The notes under the pieces: model-generated
What the model saw: only the letters and a program-made list of their open reading frames with translations
The model's database searches: none
Told to the model about the DNA's origin: nothing
Made by a program: the position numbers and the translations under genes
Source of the DNA: CALCKU01 sp964607445
GTDB lineage: Bacteria; Pseudomonadota; Alphaproteobacteria; Caulobacterales; Maricaulaceae
Reading direction: 5' to 3'
DNA length: 64,000 nt
Assembly (NCBI GenBank): GCA_964607445.1
Contig: CAZSKN010000006.1
Coordinates: forward strand, 1-64,000
In this document: piece after piece, positions 37,122 through 45,951 of the stretch
Position numbering within the stretch: position 1 is the stretch's first letter
How the letters are laid out: each line of letters opens with the position of its first letter

Positions 37122-38120
37122 ATGGCGTTTAAATCCGTTTTAGACCTAATCGGAAACACACCTCTTTTACGTCTTAATGAGGCGTCAAAACTTACGGGGT
37201 GTGAGATTTATGGAAAAGCTGAATTCCTTAACCCCGGACAATCCGTCAAAGATAGAGCCGCGCTTGGTATTATCCGCGAAGCCGAGGCCTCTGGGGCTTT
37301 ACGCCCGGGTGGTGTCGTCGTGGAAGGCACGGCCGGGAATACAGGTATTGGTCTTGCGATGGTGACAAGCGCGTTAGGATATCGCTGTAAAATTATTATG
37401 CCCCGTACGCAAAGTCAGGAAAAAAAGGATGCTGTGCGCCTGCTAGGAGCTGACCTTATCGAAGTTGATGCTGTTCCTTACGCCAATCCGGGTAATTATG
37501 TACATGCCTCCGAACGATTGGCACAAGAACTTGCAAAAAAAGAACCTAGCGGCGCAATTTGGGCTAATCAATTTGATAATATTGCAAATCGTAATGCCCA
37601 TATTGAAACGACCGGGCCCGAAATTTTTGAACAAACTGATGGGAAGATAGACGGATTTATTTGCGCCGTCGGCTCTGGCGGGACCCTCGGTGGTGTCTCC
37701 ATGGCACTGAAAGCCAGAAATCCAAACATAAAAATCGGGGTCGCAGACCCTTACGGCTCTAAAATGTTCAGTTTTTATAAAGACGGTGTCTTACAAACAA
37801 AAGGCAATTCCATAACTGAAGGCATAGGCCAAGGCCGGATAACAGCCAATCTTCAAGATGTGATTGTTGATAAAGCCTATCGTATTCATGACAAAGAAGC
37901 CTTAGAAATTATTTTTTCACTTAACCAGTTAGAGGGTATTTGCTTGGGTGGATCGTCAGGCATTAACATTGCGGGGGCCATTCATATGGCGCGTGAAATG
38001 GGTCCCGGTCATACGATCGTCACAATATTATGTGATTATGGTCAGAGGTATCAATCCAAAGTCTATAATCCAGAGTTTCTGCGTGAAAAAGATCTGCCAG
38101 TTCCGTCATGGCTGAATTAA
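37122..38120 (+). CDS. cysK: cysteine synthase A-type O-acetylserine sulfhydrylase
   Basis: A 332-residue fold-type II PLP enzyme. The PLP lysine is in NPGQSVKDRAALGII, the substrate loop is VEGTAGNTGIGLAMV, and the PLP-phosphate loop is FICAVGSGGTLGGVSMAL. The late GGSSGINIAGAI motif matches cysteine synthases. It condenses sulfide with O-acetylserine. Preceded by a clear AGGAG, it starts a three-gene plus-strand sulfur cluster and overlaps the sulfurtransferase gene by 13 bases. It is somewhat longer than typical CysK (about 310), so cystathionine-beta-synthase-like substrate range is possible. Confidence 0.88.
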   Translation: MAFKSVLDLIGNTPLLRLNEASKLTGCEIYGKAEFLNPGQSVKDRAALGIIREAEASGALRPGGVVVEGTAGNTGIGLAMVTSALGYRCKIIMPRTQSQEKKDAVRLLGADLIEVDAVPYANPGNYVHASERLAQELAKKEPSGAIWANQFDNIANRNAHIETTGPEIFEQTDGKIDGFICAVGSGGTLGGVSMALKARNPNIKIGVADPYGSKMFSFYKDGVLQTKGNSITEGIGQGRITANLQDVIVDKAYRIHDKEALEIIFSLNQLEGICLGGSSGINIAGAIHMAREMGPGHTIVTILCDYGQRYQSKVYNPEFLREKDLPVPSWLN

Positions 38121-38962
38121 ACGCAAACATTCCAGCTCTCCTTACCGCCGATGAATTGGCAGCCTTACACGCTCTAGACAAAGTTAAATGTCTGGATTGC
38201 ACATGGGAATTACCGGGCACAAATCAAAATCTTCCAAATGGATTTATTCCGGGCGCTCAATTTTTTGACATAGATATTATTGCCCAAACCCAGTCGAATC
38301 AAAAACATATGTTACCGTCATCGTCTTTATTTTGCCTCACTATGTCGGATATGGGCATCACACAAGACGACCATATTGTGTGTTATGATCGACAAGGTAT
38401 ATTTTCTAGTCCAAGGGTTTGGTGGACATTCAAAATGTTCGGACATAAAAACATCTCGATTTTAGATGGCGGTCTGCCAGCATGGAAAAACGCTGGGTAT
38501 AAAACTAAAAACACGCCAGCTGAACCCGCAGATAAATCTAGTTACAGTGTTTCACCGCCCTTGAGTGGTATTGCCACAATGTCTGAGGTAAAATCCGAAT
38601 TACAGACCACGCAAATTATTGATGCGCGTCCAAAGGGACGGTTTTACGGAACCCAGCCAGAACCCCGGGGCGGATTGCGGTCAGGCCATATACCGGGCAG
38701 CCATTCTGTTCCCTTTGGCGATCTTCGCACGCCCGACCAACACTTTAAACCTCTGGAAGATATAAAAGCTATTTTTACAAATATCGGGCTGGATTTGGAT
38801 GCCGCCATTATCACCAGTTGTGGATCAGGTATCACCGCCGCAGGTTTGGCCTTTAACCTCTTTCGGCTTGGCGCAAAAAATGTCCGGGTGTATGATGGAT
38901 CCTGGGCTGAATGGGGTGATGATAGGTGGTCTGAAGAACAAGCCCCTATTGCGCAGGCCTAA
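38108..38962 (+). CDS. sseA: 3-mercaptopyruvate (or thiosulfate) sulfurtransferase
   Basis: A 284-residue tandem rhodanese. The first domain (residues about 20-140) is inactive; the second carries the active-site loop TSCGSGITAAGLAF, where the CGSG(I/V)TA form is typical of 3-mercaptopyruvate sulfurtransferases, and DARPKGRFYG at its start. It moves sulfur from mercaptopyruvate or thiosulfate to cyanide, thioredoxin or other thiols in the cytoplasm. Translation is coupled to cysK by a 13-base overlap, which suggests that cysteine making and sulfur mobilisation are balanced together. Confidence 0.9.
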   Translation: MAELNANIPALLTADELAALHALDKVKCLDCTWELPGTNQNLPNGFIPGAQFFDIDIIAQTQSNQKHMLPSSSLFCLTMSDMGITQDDHIVCYDRQGIFSSPRVWWTFKMFGHKNISILDGGLPAWKNAGYKTKNTPAEPADKSSYSVSPPLSGIATMSEVKSELQTTQIIDARPKGRFYGTQPEPRGGLRSGHIPGSHSVPFGDLRTPDQHFKPLEDIKAIFTNIGLDLDAAIITSCGSGITAAGLAFNLFRLGAKNVRVYDGSWAEWGDDRWSEEQAPIAQA

Positions 38963-39002
38963 TGGGTAAGAAGACTAATGATTGGATAATTAAGACGGCA
39001 AT

Positions 39003-40145
39003 ATGAAAAAAGAAACCCAATTCACACATATTGGTCGTCCCACGCCCAAAATAGGCACACCGGTCAACCCCGATATTTCACGGGCCTCAACACTTTTATT
39101 TGAGCGTGCGGAAGACCTCTACCGTACAGATGTACGCGGCTATGGTCGTCATGGCAGTCAAGTACATGATCATTTAAAAGCAGCCTTTAATGCTTTGGAA
39201 GACGGTGTGGCAACGACATTAACCCCATCCGGGTTAAGCGCTTGTACATTAGCTATATTATCCCAAGTTAAAGCCGGAGAGCATGTATTACTCACGGATA
39301 GCGCCTATGGACCTACACGAAACTTTTGCGATAAATTTCTAAAGAAAATGAATATTGAGACCGAGTTGTACGATCCGCATATAGGCCGTCATATCTCTAC
39401 GCTTATTCGTCCAAATACGTCTGCTATTTGCTTGGAAAGCCCCGGATCTCTAACATTAGAAATTCAGGATATACCAGCTATATGTGACGTTGCTAAAGCT
39501 CATGATGTAAAGACAATTGTAGATAATACATGGTCCGGCGGATTGACACTCAAGCCCTTAAGGCTAGGTGCAGACATCAGTGTTCATGCAGCTACAAAAT
39601 ATTTTGGTGGGCATGGGGATATCATGTTCGGGGCTGTAACCAGCCGCACATTAGTCGTTGCAAACTCCGTTGCTGCCACGGCGAAATATCTGGGATATGC
39701 GACCTCCCCTGATGATGCATATCAAATATTGCGTGGATTTCGAACGGTTGTTCCAAGGTTTAACGCACAAGAAAAAACGGCCCTCGAATTAGCTACAGCA
39801 CTATCAGGTCATGAAAAAATACACCGTGTTCTACACCCCGCTCTAGCTGAACATCCGGACCACGCATTATGGAAACGTGACTTTACGGGCGCGGCATGCC
39901 TGTTTTCGATAGTTCTCAAACCCTGTTCCCAAGCCGAGGTGTTGAAATTCGTCAATGCGCTTAAATATTTTGGAATCGGGTATTCCTACGGCGGCTATGA
40001 AAGCCTTGTCATTCATTGTGATCCGCAATTAAAACGAAAGCATGATAAAGACTTTGGTGGGCCTATCGTTCGGTTTGCCTGTGGTCTTGAACATGTGGAC
40101 GACCTTAAAGAGGATATAGAACAAGCCTTTAATGCTATTACTTAA
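39003..40145 (+). CDS. metC: cystathionine beta-lyase
   Basis: A 380-residue PLP enzyme of the Cys/Met metabolism family. The PLP lysine is in SVHAATKYFGGHGDIMFGAV, preceded by IVDNTWSGGLTLKPL, and YGRHGSQVHDHLKAAFNALE is near the N-terminus. It cleaves cystathionine to homocysteine, pyruvate and ammonia. GYSYGGYESLV near the C-terminus favours MetC over gamma-synthases. It lies 40 bases after sseA in the same cluster. Cysteine desulfhydrase activity is a known side reaction of the family. Confidence 0.9.
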   Translation: MKKETQFTHIGRPTPKIGTPVNPDISRASTLLFERAEDLYRTDVRGYGRHGSQVHDHLKAAFNALEDGVATTLTPSGLSACTLAILSQVKAGEHVLLTDSAYGPTRNFCDKFLKKMNIETELYDPHIGRHISTLIRPNTSAICLESPGSLTLEIQDIPAICDVAKAHDVKTIVDNTWSGGLTLKPLRLGADISVHAATKYFGGHGDIMFGAVTSRTLVVANSVAATAKYLGYATSPDDAYQILRGFRTVVPRFNAQEKTALELATALSGHEKIHRVLHPALAEHPDHALWKRDFTGAACLFSIVLKPCSQAEVLKFVNALKYFGIGYSYGGYESLVIHCDPQLKRKHDKDFGGPIVRFACGLEHVDDLKEDIEQAFNAIT

Positions 40146-40170
40146 TGTTAAAAAGAGACCTATATACAAA

Positions 40171-41415
40171 ATGAAACGATTTTGGCTCGGACTTTGTCTT
40201 CTGGTAATCTATCTGTCACTGGCGTCGTGTGGTACAACCCGTGTACTTTTGAAAACGGCGTCAAATACACCTAAGGGCGCAGCCGCAACACCGGAAATCT
40301 CCAACACACTGTCCTATGAGCAATGGGAGTCTCAAAAGCCCCTCATAAGGACTGCGCTCGAGACAGAAGTCTATGGAAACTATCCCGATCATCTTACACT
40401 ATCCGTTATGTCAGAACGCCGTATCGCAGGCACACATTTTGGCAATCGCGCGCATATCGAACATCACCGTCTTTCAATTCACAATCCGAATACGGACGCA
40501 TCCAAACCCTTTAACCTCCTTATTGTGAAACCTGCCGTTCCTCGGCAGACGCCAATAGCGCCCATTATTATCATGCAAAGCTTTTGCCCGGCTCATGATG
40601 TTATCCCCGAAGCCGGTTTACCGCCTCCCCCCGATATGACGTTTTCCTGCGCGGGTAGCGGATTTGCGAATAATGTTTTTGGCTATTTTTTTGGACGCTA
40701 TATTCGCACCCCTCCTATCGAGGCTATTCTGGATGCGGGATTTAGTTTTGCTGTTATGTATCCGCCGGAATTTATTCCAGATAATGCCCAAGCCGGAATC
40801 AATAGCCTTGGAACTTATTTTTCCTCAGATGTCGAACATCATCAAAACAAGGGTCAAACACGCGCTATTGCAGCCTGGGCCAAACAATATGCGCTTGTGG
40901 CTAATCACCTGAAAGATCAAGCTGATTTTTCAAAAACGATATTATATGGACATTCGCGTTACGGAAAAACAGCGCTTGTCGCCATGGCGTTTGACGAAAA
41001 TATAGATGCTGCCATTGCACATCAATCCGGAACGGGCGGAGCGTCTTTATCGCGCGATAAGCCCGGTGAGACGGTGCAAAGTATCACCACACAATATCCA
41101 CACTGGTTCTCACCCGCATATAAGGAAGAAAATCTAACCTATGACCAACACCATTTACTGGCTCTAATTGCCCCACGTCCTATTTTACTCGGCAATGCCA
41201 GTCGCGATGTCTGGTCAGACCCTAATGGCGGATTTCTAGCTGCTCAGGGAGCTACACCGGTCTATCGCCTATATGGCAAGTTAGGTTTAACTCAGGAAAA
41301 GCTAAAGGCCTTTGCACCTGATGCCGATATAGCCTTCTGGATGCGCCCGGGTACGCACGGCGTCGTTAAAGAGGACTGGCTCGCTTTTCTTGACTTCCTA
41401 AATGCCAAGTTTTAA
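40171..41415 (+). CDS. CE15-like esterase lipoprotein (glucuronoyl methylesterase family)
   Basis: About 414 residues from ATG 40171, where a lipoprotein signal peptide begins (MKRFWLGLCLLVIYLSLASC); the upstream in-frame ATG 40132 overlaps metC and would spoil it. The alpha/beta-hydrolase core has the nucleophile elbow YGHSRYGKTALVAMAFD, then AHQSGTGGASLSRDKPGETV and DQHHLLALIAPRPILLGNAS, and a late histidine in PGTHGVVKEDW. These agree with carbohydrate esterase family 15, enzymes that cut glucuronoyl esters in plant cell walls. Its place behind sulfur genes is unexpected; it may have its own promoter. Confidence 0.8.
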   Translation: MKRFWLGLCLLVIYLSLASCGTTRVLLKTASNTPKGAAATPEISNTLSYEQWESQKPLIRTALETEVYGNYPDHLTLSVMSERRIAGTHFGNRAHIEHHRLSIHNPNTDASKPFNLLIVKPAVPRQTPIAPIIIMQSFCPAHDVIPEAGLPPPPDMTFSCAGSGFANNVFGYFFGRYIRTPPIEAILDAGFSFAVMYPPEFIPDNAQAGINSLGTYFSSDVEHHQNKGQTRAIAAWAKQYALVANHLKDQADFSKTILYGHSRYGKTALVAMAFDENIDAAIAHQSGTGGASLSRDKPGETVQSITTQYPHWFSPAYKEENLTYDQHHLLALIAPRPILLGNASRDVWSDPNGGFLAAQGATPVYRLYGKLGLTQEKLKAFAPDADIAFWMRPGTHGVVKEDWLAFLDFLNAKF

Positions 41416-41485
41416 TATTGCGGCAATTTTTTGAGCCCGTTAACCACACTGTTGAATACAGGGTTCACTTTAAATTGGTCATATT

Positions 41486-41812
41486 ATGTCATTCCGGCTA
41501 CCGCAAAGTTTAAAGACACATTTGCAACCCGATACGATGATGCATTCGCTTGAAGCTGAAATATTGGGAGAACAAGCCGCCGCCTTGGGACAATCTGGTC
41601 GGCGTGTCGAAAAAGCCATCATAGCGTGGGAAAATAGGGATAAAACGGATAAACAGGATATTGAAAACCGCCTCGAACATGCTGTAGATGCCGTTTATAG
41701 TTATTTTATTCAGCGGGAAGCGGCGGGGATAAACACACATGATTATCCAATTAAATTTTACAGAATTTCAGCGCCAATTTTAGCACGACTGGGTACAATA
41801 AAGTCGTCGTAA
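41486..41812 (+). CDS. small conserved hypothetical protein (DUF6665-like)
   Basis: A 108-residue, mainly helical, soluble protein. The segment EAEILGEQAAALGQSGRRVEKAI resembles a short family seen in Caulobacter-like Alphaproteobacteria (probably DUF6665), whose members keep a LGxxxxALGxxGxxVExAL pattern. No catalytic residues or membrane segments are seen. It is 71 bases after the CE15-like gene and followed by 152 bases without a gene. Function unknown. Confidence 0.6.
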   Translation: MSFRLPQSLKTHLQPDTMMHSLEAEILGEQAAALGQSGRRVEKAIIAWENRDKTDKQDIENRLEHAVDAVYSYFIQREAAGINTHDYPIKFYRISAPILARLGTIKSS

Positions 41813-41964
41813 ATTTCTAATACACCGTGAAGACCTGTTATTAATAAATCATAAGATTATCATGAGTGCGGTTAAAAACTGCTTTAAATGGATCTGACGT
41901 TTACCTCGCGCTTATATCCATAGGCTTAGATCATTAGGGGTAAGAATTTGCACTAATCATCGCC

Positions 41965-42459
41965 TTAAAGCGTCTTAAACATAATATACGCATCTATGAG
42001 ACCGAGTTCTTTATGACGGAACCCATTCGGAACTGTGCCTAGAATATTAAAACCTTCGCGTTTCCAAAGACGTATCGCACCTTCGTTTGAACTCACAACC
42101 AGATTATACTGCATCCCTAAATAACCGAAATTACGCGCTTCGTCTTGCGAATGCCGACACATAAGAGCACCGAGCCCCTGCCCCCTGTATGCGGACGAAA
42201 CAACATATCCACAATTACAAATATGCGCGCCTAATCTAGCTTGGTTGGGACGAATATAATAAGTGCCTCCAACGTCTCCATTTTTATCAAGGGCCAGATA
42301 GGTTCGCTTTTCGCGGTCTAGCCAATAGGCTCGACTTTCGACCTCGGAAATATCGGGTGAAACAGGATAGGTCGCTCCGGCCCTGAAGGTAGGCTTCAAG
42401 ACCTTCCAGACATTCTCCCAATCTCCGTTCTGGTAGGGTCGTATTATAATATCCGTCAT
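41965..42459 (-). CDS. GNAT-family N-acetyltransferase
   Basis: A 164-residue GNAT protein with the acetyl-CoA binding motif A as GYVVSSAYRGQGLGALMCRH, followed by YNLVVSSNEGAIRLWKREGF and ending in a YIMFKTL strand. It probably acetylates a small molecule or a protein N-terminus; the substrate is unknown. It is the last gene on the minus-strand galactoside run, 31 bases after the symporter, and may be cotranscribed. A galactoside O-acetyltransferase of the LacA type is a different fold, so no such role is implied. Confidence 0.82.
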   Translation of the reverse strand: MTDIIIRPYQNGDWENVWKVLKPTFRAGATYPVSPDISEVESRAYWLDREKRTYLALDKNGDVGGTYYIRPNQARLGAHICNCGYVVSSAYRGQGLGALMCRHSQDEARNFGYLGMQYNLVVSSNEGAIRLWKREGFNILGTVPNGFRHKELGLIDAYIMFKTL

Positions 42460-42490
42460 AGAAACCCTCTATATCGGGCCAAGATTAATA

Positions 42491-43960
42491 TTACCCCGTC
42501 TTGTCTTCAAGGCCGGCTTTGCCAAATACGGTATGGGCGTCCCACACGGCGTTTTGTTTAAAGACAAATTTATTCAACAACAGAGACATAGACACGCCGG
42601 AAACCAAGGTAACAGCCATCATATGGATATAGCCTCCACCCGGTAATTTTGGCCACGTAAAGACAAAAACAGCATAAAGCAGAACGCCAAAAATAACGGC
42701 GAAAATCATCGCGTAAGGGTTAACGTTCTTAAATAATAAACCAACAATAAAAGCCGAAAGTATGGGCATAGATAAAAGCCCGTAAAGTGTCTGAACTGTA
42801 TTAATCAAGCTGGACTCCGGATTGTTAAAAATCGGAATCATGGCAAAAGCCAACACAACCATACAAACAGACACCCACAAAGATAGCCGTTTGACATTAG
42901 GGTTTTCATCAAAATAGGTCTCATGAATATCGCAAACCCAAAGCGCAGCAGAGGCATTTAAGATTGAATTAAATGTTGTCAGCACAGCTGCAGCAATCGC
43001 AGCGGCAAAAGCTCCCGATAAAAATGGCGGTAATAAATCACCAACAATCCGTCCATAGGTCGCATCCCCGATATCCCCATAAAGTTTGAAAGCAACAATA
43101 CCCGGTATTACAATAATTGGCGGCACGATAAGCAAACGAATACAAGCGGCAGCTAAAATACCCTTTTGCGCCTCTTTGACATTCGGCGAGGCCATGGCCC
43201 GTTGCGTAATTGTTTGGTTAGTCGACCAGTAAAACATTTGAATAAAAATCATACCCGTAAATAATGTCGAGAACGGAATGTCTGATTTCGGGCTACCGAT
43301 CAATGTCAATCTTTCGGCTGGAATGCCGGTAAAATCAAAATTAATCGCTTTAAGCGCAATGAAGGTCACAAATAAAGCCAAGCCCAATAATAATATGCCT
43401 GAGAAGGTATCAGATACGGCCACTGCGCGCAGTCCGCCAAAAATCGCATAGGCTGAACCGGCTACTGCAAAAATAGCCGCTATAATGTAGAGATTAAGTG
43501 TAATGCCGAACATGTTTTGCATAAACAATGATCCGCCATAGAGAATAGCGGGTAGGAATATAAAAATATTGCCCAGCAGGAATAAAACAGAAATCAACGC
43601 CCGAATATGTTTATTATTATAACGGCGCTCCAAAAGCTCCGTCGTCGTTGTGCAGTTATATTTATAATAGACGGGAATGAAAACAAAACAGAGCATCATC
43701 AGGCCAACCACAGCGGCGAGTTCCCACCATGCGAGCAAAGCCATCTGATTGCCGTTCATACCGACCAATTGATCGGTCGACAGATTGGTCAAGGTAATCG
43801 ACCCGGCCACAAAATACCATTTCAGCGACCCACCCGCGAGAAAATATTCCTGTTCGCCATCTTCTGTCGCTCGCGCACCGCGACAATACCAATATGTCAC
43901 CGCAGCAATCAGAGCCGTCAGGCCTAGAAATACAGCGATCTGTATATTTTGTAATTCCAT
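42491..43960 (-). CDS. sodium/solute symporter (SSS family, SglT-like)
   Basis: A 489-residue membrane protein with about 13-14 hydrophobic helices of the solute:sodium symporter family. Landmarks are the periplasmic N-terminus, EYFLAGGSLKWYFVAGSITL, LSTDQLVGMNG, the loop ELLERRYNNK, and WSTNQTITQRAMAS on helix 6. Close relatives include Vibrio Na+/galactose transporters. Next to the two galactosidases, it likely carries galactose or small galactosides over the inner membrane using the sodium gradient, which fits a marine or brackish habit. It is 14 bases after GH42. Confidence 0.9.
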   Translation of the reverse strand: MELQNIQIAVFLGLTALIAAVTYWYCRGARATEDGEQEYFLAGGSLKWYFVAGSITLTNLSTDQLVGMNGNQMALLAWWELAAVVGLMMLCFVFIPVYYKYNCTTTTELLERRYNNKHIRALISVLFLLGNIFIFLPAILYGGSLFMQNMFGITLNLYIIAAIFAVAGSAYAIFGGLRAVAVSDTFSGILLLGLALFVTFIALKAINFDFTGIPAERLTLIGSPKSDIPFSTLFTGMIFIQMFYWSTNQTITQRAMASPNVKEAQKGILAAACIRLLIVPPIIVIPGIVAFKLYGDIGDATYGRIVGDLLPPFLSGAFAAAIAAAVLTTFNSILNASAALWVCDIHETYFDENPNVKRLSLWVSVCMVVLAFAMIPIFNNPESSLINTVQTLYGLLSMPILSAFIVGLLFKNVNPYAMIFAVIFGVLLYAVFVFTWPKLPGGGYIHMMAVTLVSGVSMSLLLNKFVFKQNAVWDAHTVFGKAGLEDKTG

Positions 43961-43974
43961 AATTATCCCCTATC

Positions 43975-45951
43975 CTATCCAATTATATTTTTTGTTACAT
44001 TATCTATAAGCGAAATATCACCCGCACCAAGAGACAATTTTCCACCTGACCCAGTTTCTAATATTACGGTCTCAAGACCATAATTCATATGCAATGTGGC
44101 CTGCCCGAACTGTCGGCATCTATGCCCGTGTTGCAAATATATGGGTGAAAGATTTTCTTTTCGGGCTATAGTTTCCAAAACACGTGTCATAGCTATATCA
44201 TCCGGCCAACCCGTTATGTAACTTACCTTGGCTTGCTTGATAATGGCCGGCAGACCATCATCACAATATTCGGTGATTTCAACACTATCTTGACGGCTTG
44301 ATATTTCACATAATTCGCGCCAAATATGGAAACACCCTCCCTTTTGCAAACAAACCTTTGCGCTAGGGCGTAACGTTTCGACAGCTTTAACTTTAAATGA
44401 TAAGCTCGGCAGATCAGGGGGTAAGTTTTCAACGGTTTTATAATCGGAGGATTTAGAACCTGTACGCGGCCCGATTACAAGTTGGCCTTTGAAATTTTTC
44501 ATGGCCTGCTTTAATTGAGGTGTCCAGCTAAACAGTCCCGGAATGCAGACCATTTTCCGGTCGCCAAAGTCTTTTGTAGTTGGAGGCAAAATATCTACGG
44601 AGAAACCCAGCCGTCGTAAACCCCTATAGAAATCATAAACTAAACGAAAATAATTAAAGTCTCGCCCCTGTGGTTGCGCCTCCCATGCCCAAGCCGAGCT
44701 ATAGTCAAACACAAGTCCAATAGCCGCCTCATTTACAGCGTCCGTTTTCTCCGAAATTCCGGCCGCTTTTAAAAATTGGGTGACTTCTTCTGATATCTTT
44801 TTAACCTCTGCGCTGACATCTGCGGCAATTCCGTCTGGGCGTTGCAATCCTGCGTGCATGTTCTCTTGTCCAAATGGCGCTTGTCGCCAACGGAAATAAC
44901 TCACGACCTCTGCGCCATGGGCTATAGCTTCCCACGTCCAGAGCCTGACCATACCCGGCAAAGGTGCCGGGTTATAAGGTGCCCAATTTACGGGACCGGG
45001 TTGTTGTTCCATCACCCACCAACGTCCCTTTCCTACAGCACGATAGAGATCGTGATGGAACGCTTGGAAATCTGGATCACCTTGACGCATATACGCATGT
45101 TTAAAGACTTCGCCTTGGTCCGATCTATCTTCTAAAAACCCTAACGGATAGCTATCCCAACTCGCGATATCGAGATCCTCGCCAAGTTTAAAATGATCAA
45201 AATCTGTAATTCGCCCCATATAATTATGAATTAAATCTTGATCTTTACATGGCTTTAGAACATCGCATTGCGCACGGTTGAAAGCGATAACCTGATCAGA
45301 ACTAAACCGACGAAAATCCATGACATGTATAGGATTTGCTTCCGTAACCGTCAGGTTAGGAAGTTCTATTTGATCAAAATGGGTATAATCCATAGACCAA
45401 AAAACATTACCCCATGCCGTATTTAAGATATCTATCGTTTTGTACCGGCTTTTAAGCCATTTTCTAAATGCCGATAACGCCGCACGACTATAAGACAAAA
45501 CCGTGGCATGACATCCATATTCATTATCGATCTGCCACGCTTTTATATAAGGATTACTTTGATATCGCGCTTTGAGAATACCCGTTATGCGCACAGCCTC
45601 TTGCCTATACCCTATATGGGAAAAACAATAATGTCTTCGGGATCCAAACTTTCGGATATCGCCCCGGGCGTCAATGGCTAACATATCTGGATATTTATCC
45701 AGCATCCAACGGGGCGGGGTTGCAGTAGGGGTTCCCAAAACTACCTGTAATCCAGCACGACCTAAAACATTTATGGCCTTATCCAACCAATCCCAATGAA
45801 AGTTTTCAGATGTAGGTTCAATCCTGCTCCATGCAAATTCACCAATACGTACCCAAGTAAGACCTAAAGTCCGCATATCTGCGGCATCCTGTTCCCAGCG
45901 ATCCTCGGGCCAATGCTCAGGATAATAACAAACCCCAAGCTCTGCACTCAT
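43975..45951 (-). CDS. beta-galactosidase, glycoside hydrolase family 42
   Basis: A 658-residue GH42 enzyme of normal length. The TIM barrel begins LGVCYYPEHWPEDRWEQD; the acid/base glutamate lies in WQIDNEYGCH and the nucleophile glutamate in WWVMEQQPGPVNW, followed by the trimerisation and C-terminal beta domains. It has no signal peptide, so it acts in the cytoplasm on imported beta-galactosides. The start overlaps the alpha-galactosidase stop by 4 bases, so the two are translated together. It belongs to the minus-strand galactoside operon. Confidence 0.95.
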   Translation of the reverse strand: MSAELGVCYYPEHWPEDRWEQDAADMRTLGLTWVRIGEFAWSRIEPTSENFHWDWLDKAINVLGRAGLQVVLGTPTATPPRWMLDKYPDMLAIDARGDIRKFGSRRHYCFSHIGYRQEAVRITGILKARYQSNPYIKAWQIDNEYGCHATVLSYSRAALSAFRKWLKSRYKTIDILNTAWGNVFWSMDYTHFDQIELPNLTVTEANPIHVMDFRRFSSDQVIAFNRAQCDVLKPCKDQDLIHNYMGRITDFDHFKLGEDLDIASWDSYPLGFLEDRSDQGEVFKHAYMRQGDPDFQAFHHDLYRAVGKGRWWVMEQQPGPVNWAPYNPAPLPGMVRLWTWEAIAHGAEVVSYFRWRQAPFGQENMHAGLQRPDGIAADVSAEVKKISEEVTQFLKAAGISEKTDAVNEAAIGLVFDYSSAWAWEAQPQGRDFNYFRLVYDFYRGLRRLGFSVDILPPTTKDFGDRKMVCIPGLFSWTPQLKQAMKNFKGQLVIGPRTGSKSSDYKTVENLPPDLPSLSFKVKAVETLRPSAKVCLQKGGCFHIWRELCEISSRQDSVEITEYCDDGLPAIIKQAKVSYITGWPDDIAMTRVLETIARKENLSPIYLQHGHRCRQFGQATLHMNYGLETVILETGSGGKLSLGAGDISLIDNVTKNIIG

